Position numbers and translations under genes: made by a program. 38,370 nucleotides of DNA from Desulfuromonadales bacterium (GTDB lineage Bacteria > Desulfobacterota > Desulfuromonadia > Desulfuromonadales > BM103): assembly GCA_027065695.1 (NCBI GenBank), contig JAMONP010000041.1, forward strand, positions 1-38,370, in the 5' to 3' direction. Shown piece after piece: positions 6,487 to 13,993 of the stretch (position 1 is the first letter of the stretch; every line of letters begins with the position of its first letter). The notes under the pieces were generated by a model. It saw only the letters and a list, made by a program, of their open reading frames with translations, searched no databases and was not told where the DNA came from.

Positions 6487-8817
6487 ATGAGCATGGATAT
6501 TCAGACAAAGGTTAAACAACTTGCGGCACGAATGTACGAACACCCCCAGTACCCGACTCAAGGGGCAGTGATTTTCGTTGACCTCGCGAAACAAGAGTAC
6601 TTTTCCAGGTACTTGCCCGTTGAGGTCGTCCACAATTTTCTCACCAATCGTGGCGGGAACATGTTTTTACTCTACAATCTCCTCCTAGATGGCAAAAAGC
6701 CTCTCGACCCACAGGTCCCCATGATTTTCGGTAGCGGTGCTCTTACGGGACGTGTTCCCACGGCTACCCGCGGCAACGTCAGCGGTATCTCTCCTGAAAG
6801 TGATGCCATCCTTGACAGCAGCTGTGGAGATGCTTTTCCTACTTTCCTCAAATTTCACGGTTATGATCACCTGGTCCTCTACGGTCAGGCCACGGCATGG
6901 ACTCTCCTGCAAATTTCAGCAGACAGGATCAGCTTTCACGATGCCACCAGTTACCGGGGGATGGACAACACAGATTTTACCCAAGCGATAGAGAATGATT
7001 ATTCCTGCACCGAACGCAAGGATATGGCCATGGCCAGAATCACCAGTGCCGGGGAAAACCTGGTCCTCTGTTCGGGTATTATGGGGGGAGCCAAAGCCAT
7101 CTATGCCCGTGGAGGAGCTGGCGCCAAAATGGGTTCGCTCAAACTCAAAGCCGTTATGACTCTGGGTCGCTACGCTTCCCCATCGCTCTCTACAACCTTC
7201 AAGCAAAACAACAAGGAGATCGCAAAAAAAATCCTTGAGGCCAGTGCCATCAAGAATGCTCTTAAGACTGTCGGAACACCCTTCCTCTACAAACCGAGCC
7301 GTATCCTCCATGCCATGGGAACCAAAAATAACCAGGAAACCAGCTGGCACGATTCACTCGATGCCGACAACTTTGATGTCTACCGTACCGGGATGGACGG
7401 TTGCTTCAAATGCCCGGTTCATTGCCGCCCTCTCAATGATATGACTCCTGAAGGTAAAGGCGGATGGGGCACCAATGCTCTCAAAGGGCTAACTGGCAAC
7501 GCCAGTTACGATCAGAAACAGGCCGAAAGCGTACATCGGAAGGAGAAGTCTTATAAGGGGGTCAACGACGATGGCAAATATGATCGTTTCGACAAAGGTG
7601 ACGGTCCGGAGTATGTCACCTTGCAGAAAATGGGTCCTATGATCGGCATCAAAGAACCGGAACAGGTCCTACGTCTGAACAACATCCTCAATGAACTCGG
7701 CCTTGATTCTTCCAGTACAGGAAGCGCCATTTCATGGGCTATGGAACTCTATCAGCGCGGTATTATCACCACCAGGGACACCGGCGGACTCGATCTGAAC
7801 TGGGGAGATTACGAAGTCATCGAAAAGCTTCTCTTCATGACTGCCCGACGGCAAGGCTTCGGCGATGTTATCGCCGACTCCAGCCGTGCTGTGGAAAAGG
7901 GGAAATACCCACAGGAGGCACTCAAATACCGGATGGCTGTTAAGGGACTATTCCAGAGCGACCCCCATGATGCGCGCATCCTCAAAGGCTTCGCTCTTGG
8001 CCTGGCCGTCGCAACCCGCGGAATGGACCATCTGCGGAATCGTCCCACCCTCGAAATCAATGCAAAGATCAACGACAACTGCGAAGCCAAAACCGCCCTA
8101 TACGGCGGCTATGTCGCACCGGATCCAACCAGCTACGAAGGGAAGGAATATGCCGTCAGCCGATGTGAAAGCACTTACGCTGTCGGTGATGCCGTCGGCA
8201 TGTGCCGCTTCGCGACCAAGCTCTTCAACTCCCCATCAACCGCTGGCTACGAGGATTTTGCCACCCAACTGCAGGAATTGACTGGTGAAGAATTCACTGC
8301 TGAACAACTCAACAAGGTCGGGCGTAATATCACCGGGGTGGAACGACTCATCAATGCGCGCCTTGGTCTGACCGAAAAAGACGACACCCTCCCCGAACGC
8401 TGGTTTGATGATGAGATCAAGACCGGCCCATTCGCTGGCGAGAGAATCGACCGGACCCAGTTCGAGGAACTCAAATCATGCTACTATGACATCACCGGCC
8501 TGAATTCTGCCGGCCTCCCGGCGCTTGCATGGCACCGGGATCTCGCCGAAACCCTTACCGGCTTCGCCGTCCAGGTCAGCCTGCCAGCCAACACCCCTGG
8601 GGCTCCGGAAGATGCTGTCATCATTGACCAGCCGGTCGCCAACGTTACCGAACTCAGAGCTGCACTGAACAAGCGGCTTCCTGATGCAGTCAACCAATTA
8701 GAAGACTGTAGTCTGGTTATTCTTGTTAATGACAAAATTGTCCTATCCGGCGAGAAAACCTTTCCCATCCAAAACGGAGACGAGGTCACACTTCTGGCAA
8801 TGCTTTCCGGGGGGTAA
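6487..8817 (+). CDS. Aldehyde:ferredoxin oxidoreductase with fused C-terminal MoaD-like domain
   Basis: This 776-residue tungsten (or molybdenum) pterin enzyme oxidises aldehydes, or reduces acids, using ferredoxin. The AOR N-terminal domain includes 'GALTGRVPTATRGNVSG' and 'ARGGAGAKMGSLKLKAV'. The [4Fe-4S] site is Cys306, Cys309, Cys313 ('CFKCPVHC') plus Cys573 in 'DAVGMCRFA'. The AOR fold ends near residue 690 ('YYDITGLNSAGLPALAWHR'). The last ~80 residues are different: 'VTELRAALNKRLPD', 'VILVNDKIVLSGEK', 'NGDEVTLLAMLSGG', a MoaD/ThiS beta-grasp domain ending in the diagnostic Gly-Gly. Start is uncertain: ATG 6487 with GGAG 11 bases upstream, or TTG 6481 with GGAG 5 bases upstream. The ferredoxin encoded at 15704-15874 is a plausible redox partner. 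Confidence 0.93.
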   Translation: MSMDIQTKVKQLAARMYEHPQYPTQGAVIFVDLAKQEYFSRYLPVEVVHNFLTNRGGNMFLLYNLLLDGKKPLDPQVPMIFGSGALTGRVPTATRGNVSGISPESDAILDSSCGDAFPTFLKFHGYDHLVLYGQATAWTLLQISADRISFHDATSYRGMDNTDFTQAIENDYSCTERKDMAMARITSAGENLVLCSGIMGGAKAIYARGGAGAKMGSLKLKAVMTLGRYASPSLSTTFKQNNKEIAKKILEASAIKNALKTVGTPFLYKPSRILHAMGTKNNQETSWHDSLDADNFDVYRTGMDGCFKCPVHCRPLNDMTPEGKGGWGTNALKGLTGNASYDQKQAESVHRKEKSYKGVNDDGKYDRFDKGDGPEYVTLQKMGPMIGIKEPEQVLRLNNILNELGLDSSSTGSAISWAMELYQRGIITTRDTGGLDLNWGDYEVIEKLLFMTARRQGFGDVIADSSRAVEKGKYPQEALKYRMAVKGLFQSDPHDARILKGFALGLAVATRGMDHLRNRPTLEINAKINDNCEAKTALYGGYVAPDPTSYEGKEYAVSRCESTYAVGDAVGMCRFATKLFNSPSTAGYEDFATQLQELTGEEFTAEQLNKVGRNITGVERLINARLGLTEKDDTLPERWFDDEIKTGPFAGERIDRTQFEELKSCYYDITGLNSAGLPALAWHRDLAETLTGFAVQVSLPANTPGAPEDAVIIDQPVANVTELRAALNKRLPDAVNQLEDCSLVILVNDKIVLSGEKTFPIQNGDEVTLLAMLSGG

Positions 8818-8857
8818 TGAATGAACTGAATGGGACAACTTATTTGTAGGCTATCAA

Positions 8858-8887
8858 TAAAAAAGGCCAGCCGCAAAACGGCTAACC
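8858..8887 (-). terminator. Intrinsic terminator of tRNA-Arg
   Basis: On the minus strand, a 9 bp stem (GGTTAGCCG pairing with CGGCTGGCC, two G-T wobbles, TTTTG loop) is followed by six T's. It begins about 10 bases past the tRNA 3' end. It also lies 40 bases beyond the AOR stop codon on the other strand, where it lacks a T-tract. Confidence 0.75.
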
Positions 8888-8897
8888 TATTGATTAA

Positions 8898-8974
<77 letters not shown>

Positions 8975-8986
8975 ACAAGAAGGGTT

Positions 8987-9014
8987 TTATAACCCAATTC
9001 ATAGACTTTTGCAA
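8987..9014 (-). promoter_or_regulatory. Promoter of tRNA-Arg
   Basis: Read on the minus strand, TTGCAA (9014-9009) and TTATAA (8992-8987) are separated by 16 bases, placing transcription start around 8980, about six bases before the tRNA 5' end at 8974. The spacing to the mature tRNA is what a short-leader tRNA gene would show. Confidence 0.6.
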
Positions 9015-9067
9015 CTGCAATCAAAGTCTATCAAGACGGTTGCCGCGTCGGTCAACTCCCTGCTATC

Positions 9068-10006
9068 ATGTCACTTATGTGGCGCACTCTTCTCATCATT
9101 CTAATCGCAACATGCGGTTTAACAACTGCTGCCTTCTCGGCTGAACCACCCAAGGCCGCCGAACCTCCCAAGGATGAACAGTCTATCGTACCTGCGGTTG
9201 CCGTGGTCTCCGTGCAAGAGAGTTTCCTGATTGAGCCTCTGGCACCCGGGGTGTTTGCCGCGATTGCCAAAACGGGCAGCAAGGCAACCACCAATGCACT
9301 TTTTGTCATCGGCAGAGATTATGTTGTCGCTGCGGGAGCACATATGGGCAAACAGGTTATCAACGATCTGTATAAGGCCATCGCCGCACGCACAAGCAAA
9401 CCGGTGCGGTATTTCGTGCTGGCTCATCATCACACTGGCTATACCTACATCGACTTCGACTTCCCGCCTGGCCAGGATATTATAATGAGCTGGCAGACCT
9501 GGAAAAATATTGATGCTGAGGTCCGAAAGCCAGCATACTCATCGCTCTTTTTCAATGAAGGCCTGACCTTGAAGCCTGGTGGAGTCTCAGTCGTTTTGAC
9601 CAATATTGGTAAGGGGCATACCGATGGCGATGTCGTGGTTTTTATCCCGGAAGCCGGTGTGGTCTTCGCCAGCGACCTGTTGTATATCAACAGTGTCGGC
9701 TATATGGGCAGCGGCTACATGACTGACTGGCTTCTGGCCCTGGATTTTCTCGAACAGATGGGTGCCGAGCACATCATCCCCGGCTATGGTCCGGTCAGCG
9801 GCCCACAAGAGGTTTACGAGTTCAGTCAGTTCTTCCGCGATTTTTTAACCGCGGTTCTGCAACACATTGAACACGGCGACACCCTAGAACAAACCCTGAG
9901 CCACTTTGACCTACCCGAATACCATGACATGGACGGTTACGACCAGCTGATCGAACTGAACATCAAGCGAGCCTACAACGATCTAAAAAACAATTTTTCG
10001 CCATGA
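9068..10006 (+). CDS. Exported metallo-beta-lactamase-fold protein with degenerate metal site
   Basis: This 312-residue protein has a signal peptide (hydrophobic 'TLLIILIATCGL', likely cleavage after 'AAFSA'), so it is periplasmic. The body follows the MBL fold: 'LAPGVFAAIAKTGS', 'NALFVIGRDYVVAAGA', 'VRYFVLAHHHTGYTY', 'GKGHTDGDVVVFIPEAGVVFASDLL', 'HIIPGYGPVSGP'. Compared with the family HxHxDH...H...D...H set, residues 120-125 read HHHTGY with no Asp, His184 and Asp203 are kept, and the last ligand (usually His in 'PGHGP') is Tyr240. Hydrolase activity is therefore doubtful; a one-metal site or a binding role is possible. The start lacks a clear Shine-Dalgarno, and ATG 9077 is an alternative. 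It is convergent with the cytochrome operon, 18 bases away. Confidence 0.8.
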   Translation: MSLMWRTLLIILIATCGLTTAAFSAEPPKAAEPPKDEQSIVPAVAVVSVQESFLIEPLAPGVFAAIAKTGSKATTNALFVIGRDYVVAAGAHMGKQVINDLYKAIAARTSKPVRYFVLAHHHTGYTYIDFDFPPGQDIIMSWQTWKNIDAEVRKPAYSSLFFNEGLTLKPGGVSVVLTNIGKGHTDGDVVVFIPEAGVVFASDLLYINSVGYMGSGYMTDWLLALDFLEQMGAEHIIPGYGPVSGPQEVYEFSQFFRDFLTAVLQHIEHGDTLEQTLSHFDLPEYHDMDGYDQLIELNIKRAYNDLKNNFSP

Positions 10007-10024
10007 CCTGGGAAATCATAATGA

Positions 10025-10831
10025 TCAGCCCTTCTCTTCTTCCTCGTAAGTTTTTCTAACCAACAGAAAGATCACACCAACCAAAACAAAAAGACCGATA
10101 ACGACACTTCCCCAGAGCTTACGCTGCTCAAGGGTTGAATCAATCGCAGCAACCTCATTGCTGATTTCACCTAACTTACTCTGCACACCAGACGTTTCCT
10201 GACGAACGCGCTCCACATCGACACCGTGAAAAATCCGGTGAAAGCTATTGCGTTGGTTGAATAAGCGCCCCTGCATATCTTCTACATTAAGACCGAGACG
10301 ATATAAACGATCAAGGTCATGTTCGACTTTTGTGGCCAGCGTGTCTGTTTCAACCAGCGACGACCTGATCAGGGCTGCACGCTCATAAGAATGACACTGT
10401 GAGCAATTCTCTTCGTTAATCAGGTCGAGACTGGCCTTCTGAATCGCATGATTGCCATGGCAGACAACACACTGAGCACCACCTTCCTCAATTGCCTCAC
10501 CATGCGCACCCGCTTGATAAGCGTCAGCAACACCAACATGACAGCGACCACAGAAAGCGGGGACATCGGCATAGTCTGGAGCTCCAAGAAAACCACTCTC
10601 AGGCGCCATTGCCATGCCAAAATCGGTGGGATCACCACCATGACAATCATTGCAGGAGATGCCGTTTTCTGCATGAACGCTGGTGCGCCAATCTGCAACG
10701 GGCGCGGCAAGGGCACCAGCTTGGCCGCTATGACATTGGATACAGACTGAATCAGCGGCCAGCAGCTGAGCAGGCATAGACCAACAGGCAACCATCACCA
10801 CAACAAAAAGATAGCAGAGTGAGCGACTCAT
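10025..10831 (-). CDS. Membrane-anchored pentahaem c-type cytochrome of the bc operon
   Basis: This 268-residue protein has five CXXCH haem sites: CIQCH (30-34), CNDCH (60-64), CGRCH (94-98), CVVCH (121-125) and CSQCH (143-147). An N-terminal signal peptide ends near 'QLLAA'. After the haem domain comes a helical stretch without haem sites (about 150-230). A C-terminal transmembrane segment ('VVIGLFVLVGVIFLLV') then leads to a short charged cytoplasmic tail, so the haem domain should face the periplasm. The start overlaps the cytochrome b stop (ATGA), so it is the third gene of the Rieske/cytochrome b operon and probably replaces cytochrome c1 as electron exit from the complex. The exact partner downstream is unknown. 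Confidence 0.93.
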   Translation of the reverse strand: MSRSLCYLFVVVMVACWSMPAQLLAADSVCIQCHSGQAGALAAPVADWRTSVHAENGISCNDCHGGDPTDFGMAMAPESGFLGAPDYADVPAFCGRCHVGVADAYQAGAHGEAIEEGGAQCVVCHGNHAIQKASLDLINEENCSQCHSYERAALIRSSLVETDTLATKVEHDLDRLYRLGLNVEDMQGRLFNQRNSFHRIFHGVDVERVRQETSGVQSKLGEISNEVAAIDSTLEQRKLWGSVVIGLFVLVGVIFLLVRKTYEEEEKG

Positions 10832-11928
10832 GAGTAATGCCCCCAGACGGAAATAGCTACAAAAGCAAGAATGATAAGCACGTAACAAGTCATAAACAAA
10901 GGCCTTTTGGATGGTCGCCGCTCAGGTCCTCGATCAATAAATGGCAACAAAGCCAAAAAGGTCATGAATGCCGCCTGCACTCCCAGACCAACAATCTCGC
11001 TGGGGAATATCTTCAGCGTCTGGTAAGCCCAGAGGAAATACCATTCCGGTTTGATATGTGGCGGGGTTAAAAATGGGTCCGCCGGTTGAAAAGCCGACTC
11101 GGGGAAAAACATGCCCGGGGCATAGAAGATAATAGCGAGTAAAAACGCCATAAAAAAACAAATAATCGCAGCATCTTTAACGAAATAGTTGGGAAAGAAC
11201 GGGATGCCACCAGCATGCTTTTCATGCTCGAAGAACGGTAGCTCATCAGTGGTACGATAATCAGGCCCGAAAGGTGGCGGTGAAATGCCACGGCGCTTCA
11301 CACAGAACAGATGCGCACCGATCAGACCGATCAGGATCAGTGGCATACCGACAACATGCAGAGCGAAGAAACGACCGAGTGTCTGGTTGCCGACAGTTGG
11401 GCCACCGCGCAGAAACTCAACCAGGTAATCACCAATGACCGGAATCGCACCAGCAGCATCGGTAGCAACTGTAGTTGCCCAGAAAGAGAGCTGACTCCAT
11501 GGCAGCAGGTAACCTGTCAGACAGAGTCCCATAGTCAAATTAAGGATGATAAAACCTGACAGCCAGGTAAACTCCCGTCGCCCCTTGTAGCTGCCCATAA
11601 AAAGTACTGAGAGCATATGCAGCAACAGAGCAATCATAATAACATTGGCACCGATGGCATGAAGCATACGGAACAGCCAGCCGAAAGGGACCTCGTTTAC
11701 TATGTACTGCACACTGGCAAATGCTTTTTCGGAATCTGGCACATAATACATGAGCAGAAATATGCCAGTAACAATCTGCAGAGAGAAAAGCGATAAGACA
11801 ACGGCACCGAGGGTGTACCAGACGTTAACATTGCGCGGCAGTAGATAGCCTTTTAATTCTCGGTCGTAAAGATCTCTCACACCCAAGCGAACATCGAAAA
11901 AATCAACCAGCATCTTTATCGGTTGCAT
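10828..11928 (-). CDS. qcrB: Cytochrome b of a bc-type quinol oxidoreductase
   Basis: This 366-residue membrane protein is a full-length cytochrome b, with the b6-like N-terminal half and the subunit IV-like C-terminal half in one chain. Two His pairs for the b haems lie in 'MLHAIGANVIMIALLLHML' and 'ALHVVGMPLILIGLIGAHLF'. The quinol-oxidation (Qo) site motif is visible as 'KPEWYFLW'. The C-terminus adds helices around 'IICFFMAFLLAIIF' and 'FMTCYVLIILAFVAI'. It takes electrons from the menaquinol pool and hands them to the Rieske protein while moving protons. GGAG seven bases upstream supports the start; the Rieske stop is 9 bases before it. Confidence 0.95.
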   Translation of the reverse strand: MQPIKMLVDFFDVRLGVRDLYDRELKGYLLPRNVNVWYTLGAVVLSLFSLQIVTGIFLLMYYVPDSEKAFASVQYIVNEVPFGWLFRMLHAIGANVIMIALLLHMLSVLFMGSYKGRREFTWLSGFIILNLTMGLCLTGYLLPWSQLSFWATTVATDAAGAIPVIGDYLVEFLRGGPTVGNQTLGRFFALHVVGMPLILIGLIGAHLFCVKRRGISPPPFGPDYRTTDELPFFEHEKHAGGIPFFPNYFVKDAAIICFFMAFLLAIIFYAPGMFFPESAFQPADPFLTPPHIKPEWYFLWAYQTLKIFPSEIVGLGVQAAFMTFLALLPFIDRGPERRPSKRPLFMTCYVLIILAFVAISVWGHYS

Positions 11929-11937
11929 ATAAAACTC

Positions 11938-12369
11938 CTATCCGATTTTGAGCTGGTCGCCATCAAGCTCAACGACAAAAGACTCAAGAGGTTTGGGTGG
12001 CGGGCCGCCAAGAACCAACCCTTGTGCGGAGAAACGACCACCATGGCAAGGACAGAGGAACTCCCCAGCCTGCTCCTGCCAGGCAACCACACACCCCAGG
12101 TGAGTACAAACAGCCGACAGAGCAATAAAATCACCAGGTGAAGGTTGTAAAATAACCGCTGGTTTGCTCCTGAACTGGAAGAAATGTGCTTTCCCCACAG
12201 CCACATCAGCACGCGGCACAGAAACCTGGTCGCTACCTCCACCAGTATCACTGGGTGCAAGAAAACGGAAAACCGGCCAGGCAGACGCGGCACCGATCAA
12301 GGCACCAAGTCCACCAAGCATGGTGAAGAGAAATTTACGCCGCTGTGGCGGGGTTACATGAGCAGTCAT
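11938..12369 (-). CDS. qcrA: Rieske [2Fe-2S] protein of the bc complex
   Basis: This 143-residue protein has both Rieske cluster motifs. 'CTHLGC' gives Cys88 and His90 as ligands, and 'CPCHGG' gives Cys106 and His109. Cys93 and Cys108 are positioned for the stabilising disulfide. The N-terminus has a twin-arginine-like 'QRRKFLFTMLGG' and one membrane anchor, so the cluster domain is probably moved to the periplasm folded by the Tat route. It is the first gene of the operon. AAGGAG seven bases before ATG supports the start, and a strong promoter lies 50-80 bases upstream. Confidence 0.95.
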   Translation of the reverse strand: MTAHVTPPQRRKFLFTMLGGLGALIGAASAWPVFRFLAPSDTGGGSDQVSVPRADVAVGKAHFFQFRSKPAVILQPSPGDFIALSAVCTHLGCVVAWQEQAGEFLCPCHGGRFSAQGLVLGGPPPKPLESFVVELDGDQLKIG

Positions 12370-12421
12370 GCAAACTCCTTAGGGTTAAATGTCAAAGGGA
12401 GATCAGTCAAAAAGAAGTTTA

Positions 12422-12449
12422 ATTATAGAACACCATGACGTTATTTCAA
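12422..12449 (-). promoter_or_regulatory. Promoter of the Rieske/cytochrome b/pentahaem operon
   Basis: On the minus strand, TTGAAA (12449-12444) and a perfect TATAAT (12427-12422) are separated by 16 bases, 53 bases upstream of the Rieske start codon. It also lies downstream of the DUF1573 gene on the same strand, so the operon can be expressed independently of that gene. Confidence 0.75.
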
Positions 12450-12538
12450 GTATGGGTGGAGAGAATAACAGTTGTGCATTACCAGTAACCCTGTTTATTA
12501 TAAACCTGCAATGTTTATTCGAGACCACTAATCACCGA

Positions 12539-13228
12539 TTAGCGGCTAATCGTTGCATAAACAGGTATGCGCAACTCATTTTTCGGCACACCTTCAATCG
12601 GCACTAATACATAACCACTGAAACGAGCATGCCCTGGTTTGGGGGTTAACTGTAATTCCAGAGTCACTTCATCACCATCAGCAAAAGACGATGCCGCTGT
12701 CATCTTGACGGTCAATTCAGCGGCAGTAGAGCTAGGTTCACCTAGAGTCAATGTTTTACCACCTTGATTGCGCAATGTGATCGTTGCAGTAACAACCTGG
12801 CTTGCAGCCACATTGCCAAAATTAATCTGGCTCGGCTCAGCCGCAACCGTCTCAAGGACGGTACCTTTAATAATGAGCTGTGCAACTGAGTTTATAGGAT
12901 CATTACTATAGATATAGATGGTTTTAGACACGGCACCACGGAAGCGGGTGCTGTCAAAAGTGGCCTCGACTTCACCCTTTCCTCCAGGGAGAAGACTTTT
13001 CTCAGACACCAGAACAGCAGTACAACCACAAGAGCTACGAACACGATTAATCGATAAGGTTTCATCGCCTGCATTTGTAAATTCAAAAACATGACTCACC
13101 TTACTACCTTGAAAAACTTCGCCAAAATCGTACGTCCGACTATCGACCTGCAATTTTGGAGCAGCAAAGGCTATGGAACCAGACAAAAACACCAGAAGAA
13201 TTGTAACCATACAGGAAGTAAAGCGCAT
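12539..13228 (-). CDS. Exported DUF1573 (ASH-like) protein
   Basis: This 229-residue protein has a signal peptide ('VTILLVFLSGSIAFA') followed by two immunoglobulin-like DUF1573 units. The first contains the family signature 'RVRSSCGCTAVLV' after 'YDFGEVFQGSKVSHVFEFTN'; the second starts at 'QINFGNVAASQVVTATITLRN'. These domains are thought to bind proteins at the cell surface or periplasm, but no specific role is known here. ATG 13228 is chosen because AGGAGAGG lies just upstream (a TTGATG start region); longer in-frame starts to 13327 lack support and would run toward hpt. The qcr operon follows on the same strand after its own promoter, so a link with that complex is possible but unproven. 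Confidence 0.85.
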   Translation of the reverse strand: MRFTSCMVTILLVFLSGSIAFAAPKLQVDSRTYDFGEVFQGSKVSHVFEFTNAGDETLSINRVRSSCGCTAVLVSEKSLLPGGKGEVEATFDSTRFRGAVSKTIYIYSNDPINSVAQLIIKGTVLETVAAEPSQINFGNVAASQVVTATITLRNQGGKTLTLGEPSSTAAELTVKMTAASSFADGDEVTLELQLTPKPGHARFSGYVLVPIEGVPKNELRIPVYATISR

Positions 13229-13339
13229 CAAGCCTCTCCTTACAAAAAATGAAATTAACCCAAAAGCAATTGAAACCTGGTACTGATTATAGCACAGGAT
13301 TTCCCTGCGCCTGCCAAGGAACTTCATCCCGTGAAAAAA

Positions 13340-13368
13340 TTGACATCAATCAGTCGCTTTGCTATAGA
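13340..13368 (+). promoter_or_regulatory. Promoter of hpt, placed almost at the start codon
   Basis: Consensus TTGACA (13340-13345) and TATAGA (13363-13368) are separated by 17 bases. The expected start of transcription is about 13375, only about four bases before the ATG at 13379, so the mRNA would have nearly no leader. Confidence 0.8.
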
Positions 13369-13378
13369 ATAGCGCACC

Positions 13379-13927
13379 ATGTCTACTACAAACGCCTCCA
13401 ACATAAAGCTATCCCAAACGCCTCTTTTCTCTGCGGAGGAGATTGCTGCGAGAGTCAACGAACTCGCCGCACAGATAGACAAGGATTATCGTGGACGAGA
13501 AATATTCATGATTGCCGTCCTCAAAGGGTCTTTCCTCTTCATTGCCGACCTGATCCGGGCGGTTAATACTCCGACAGTCGTTGATTTTGTGCGTCTTGCC
13601 AGTTATGGATCGGCAACCCAGTCTTCCGGGATTATAGAGGTCCGTAAGGACCTGGAGATGTCGATAAAGGATCGGGATGTTCTGGTTGTTGAAGATATTG
13701 TTGACAGTGGCCTGACTCTGAAATCACTCCGCAGCATGCTGCTGAACCGTCAGCCTGCCAGCTTGCGCATATGCACCCTGATCGACAAGCAGGCTCAACG
13801 GGTCACTAATGTACCGGTCGACTACATAGGTTTCTCCATAGACGATGGCTTTATCGTTGGCTATGGACTGGACCTTGATGAGAGATATCGCGACTTGCCC
13901 GATATCCGTATTATTGAGAACGTCTGA
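13379..13927 (+). CDS. hpt: Hypoxanthine phosphoribosyltransferase
   Basis: This 182-residue type I phosphoribosyltransferase salvages hypoxanthine and guanine to IMP and GMP in the cytoplasm. The PRPP-binding loop is 'VLVVEDIVDSGLTL' with the acidic pair Glu-Asp. The flexible-loop region 'VRLASYGSATQSSG' and the C-terminal purine-specific 'VGYGLDLDERYRDLP' fit the Hpt family well. No Shine-Dalgarno is visible before ATG, in line with the near-leaderless promoter described separately. No downstream in-frame start keeps the conserved N-terminal part. It may also supply guanine nucleotides, but nothing here ties it to the neighbouring genes. Confidence 0.95.
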   Translation: MSTTNASNIKLSQTPLFSAEEIAARVNELAAQIDKDYRGREIFMIAVLKGSFLFIADLIRAVNTPTVVDFVRLASYGSATQSSGIIEVRKDLEMSIKDRDVLVVEDIVDSGLTLKSLRSMLLNRQPASLRICTLIDKQAQRVTNVPVDYIGFSIDDGFIVGYGLDLDERYRDLPDIRIIENV

Positions 13928-13993
13928 GTTGTTGAGAACAGTTAAAAAGTGCGTTTCCTGGAGAAAAAGAACTAATAGCGAGGGAGAAACTGA

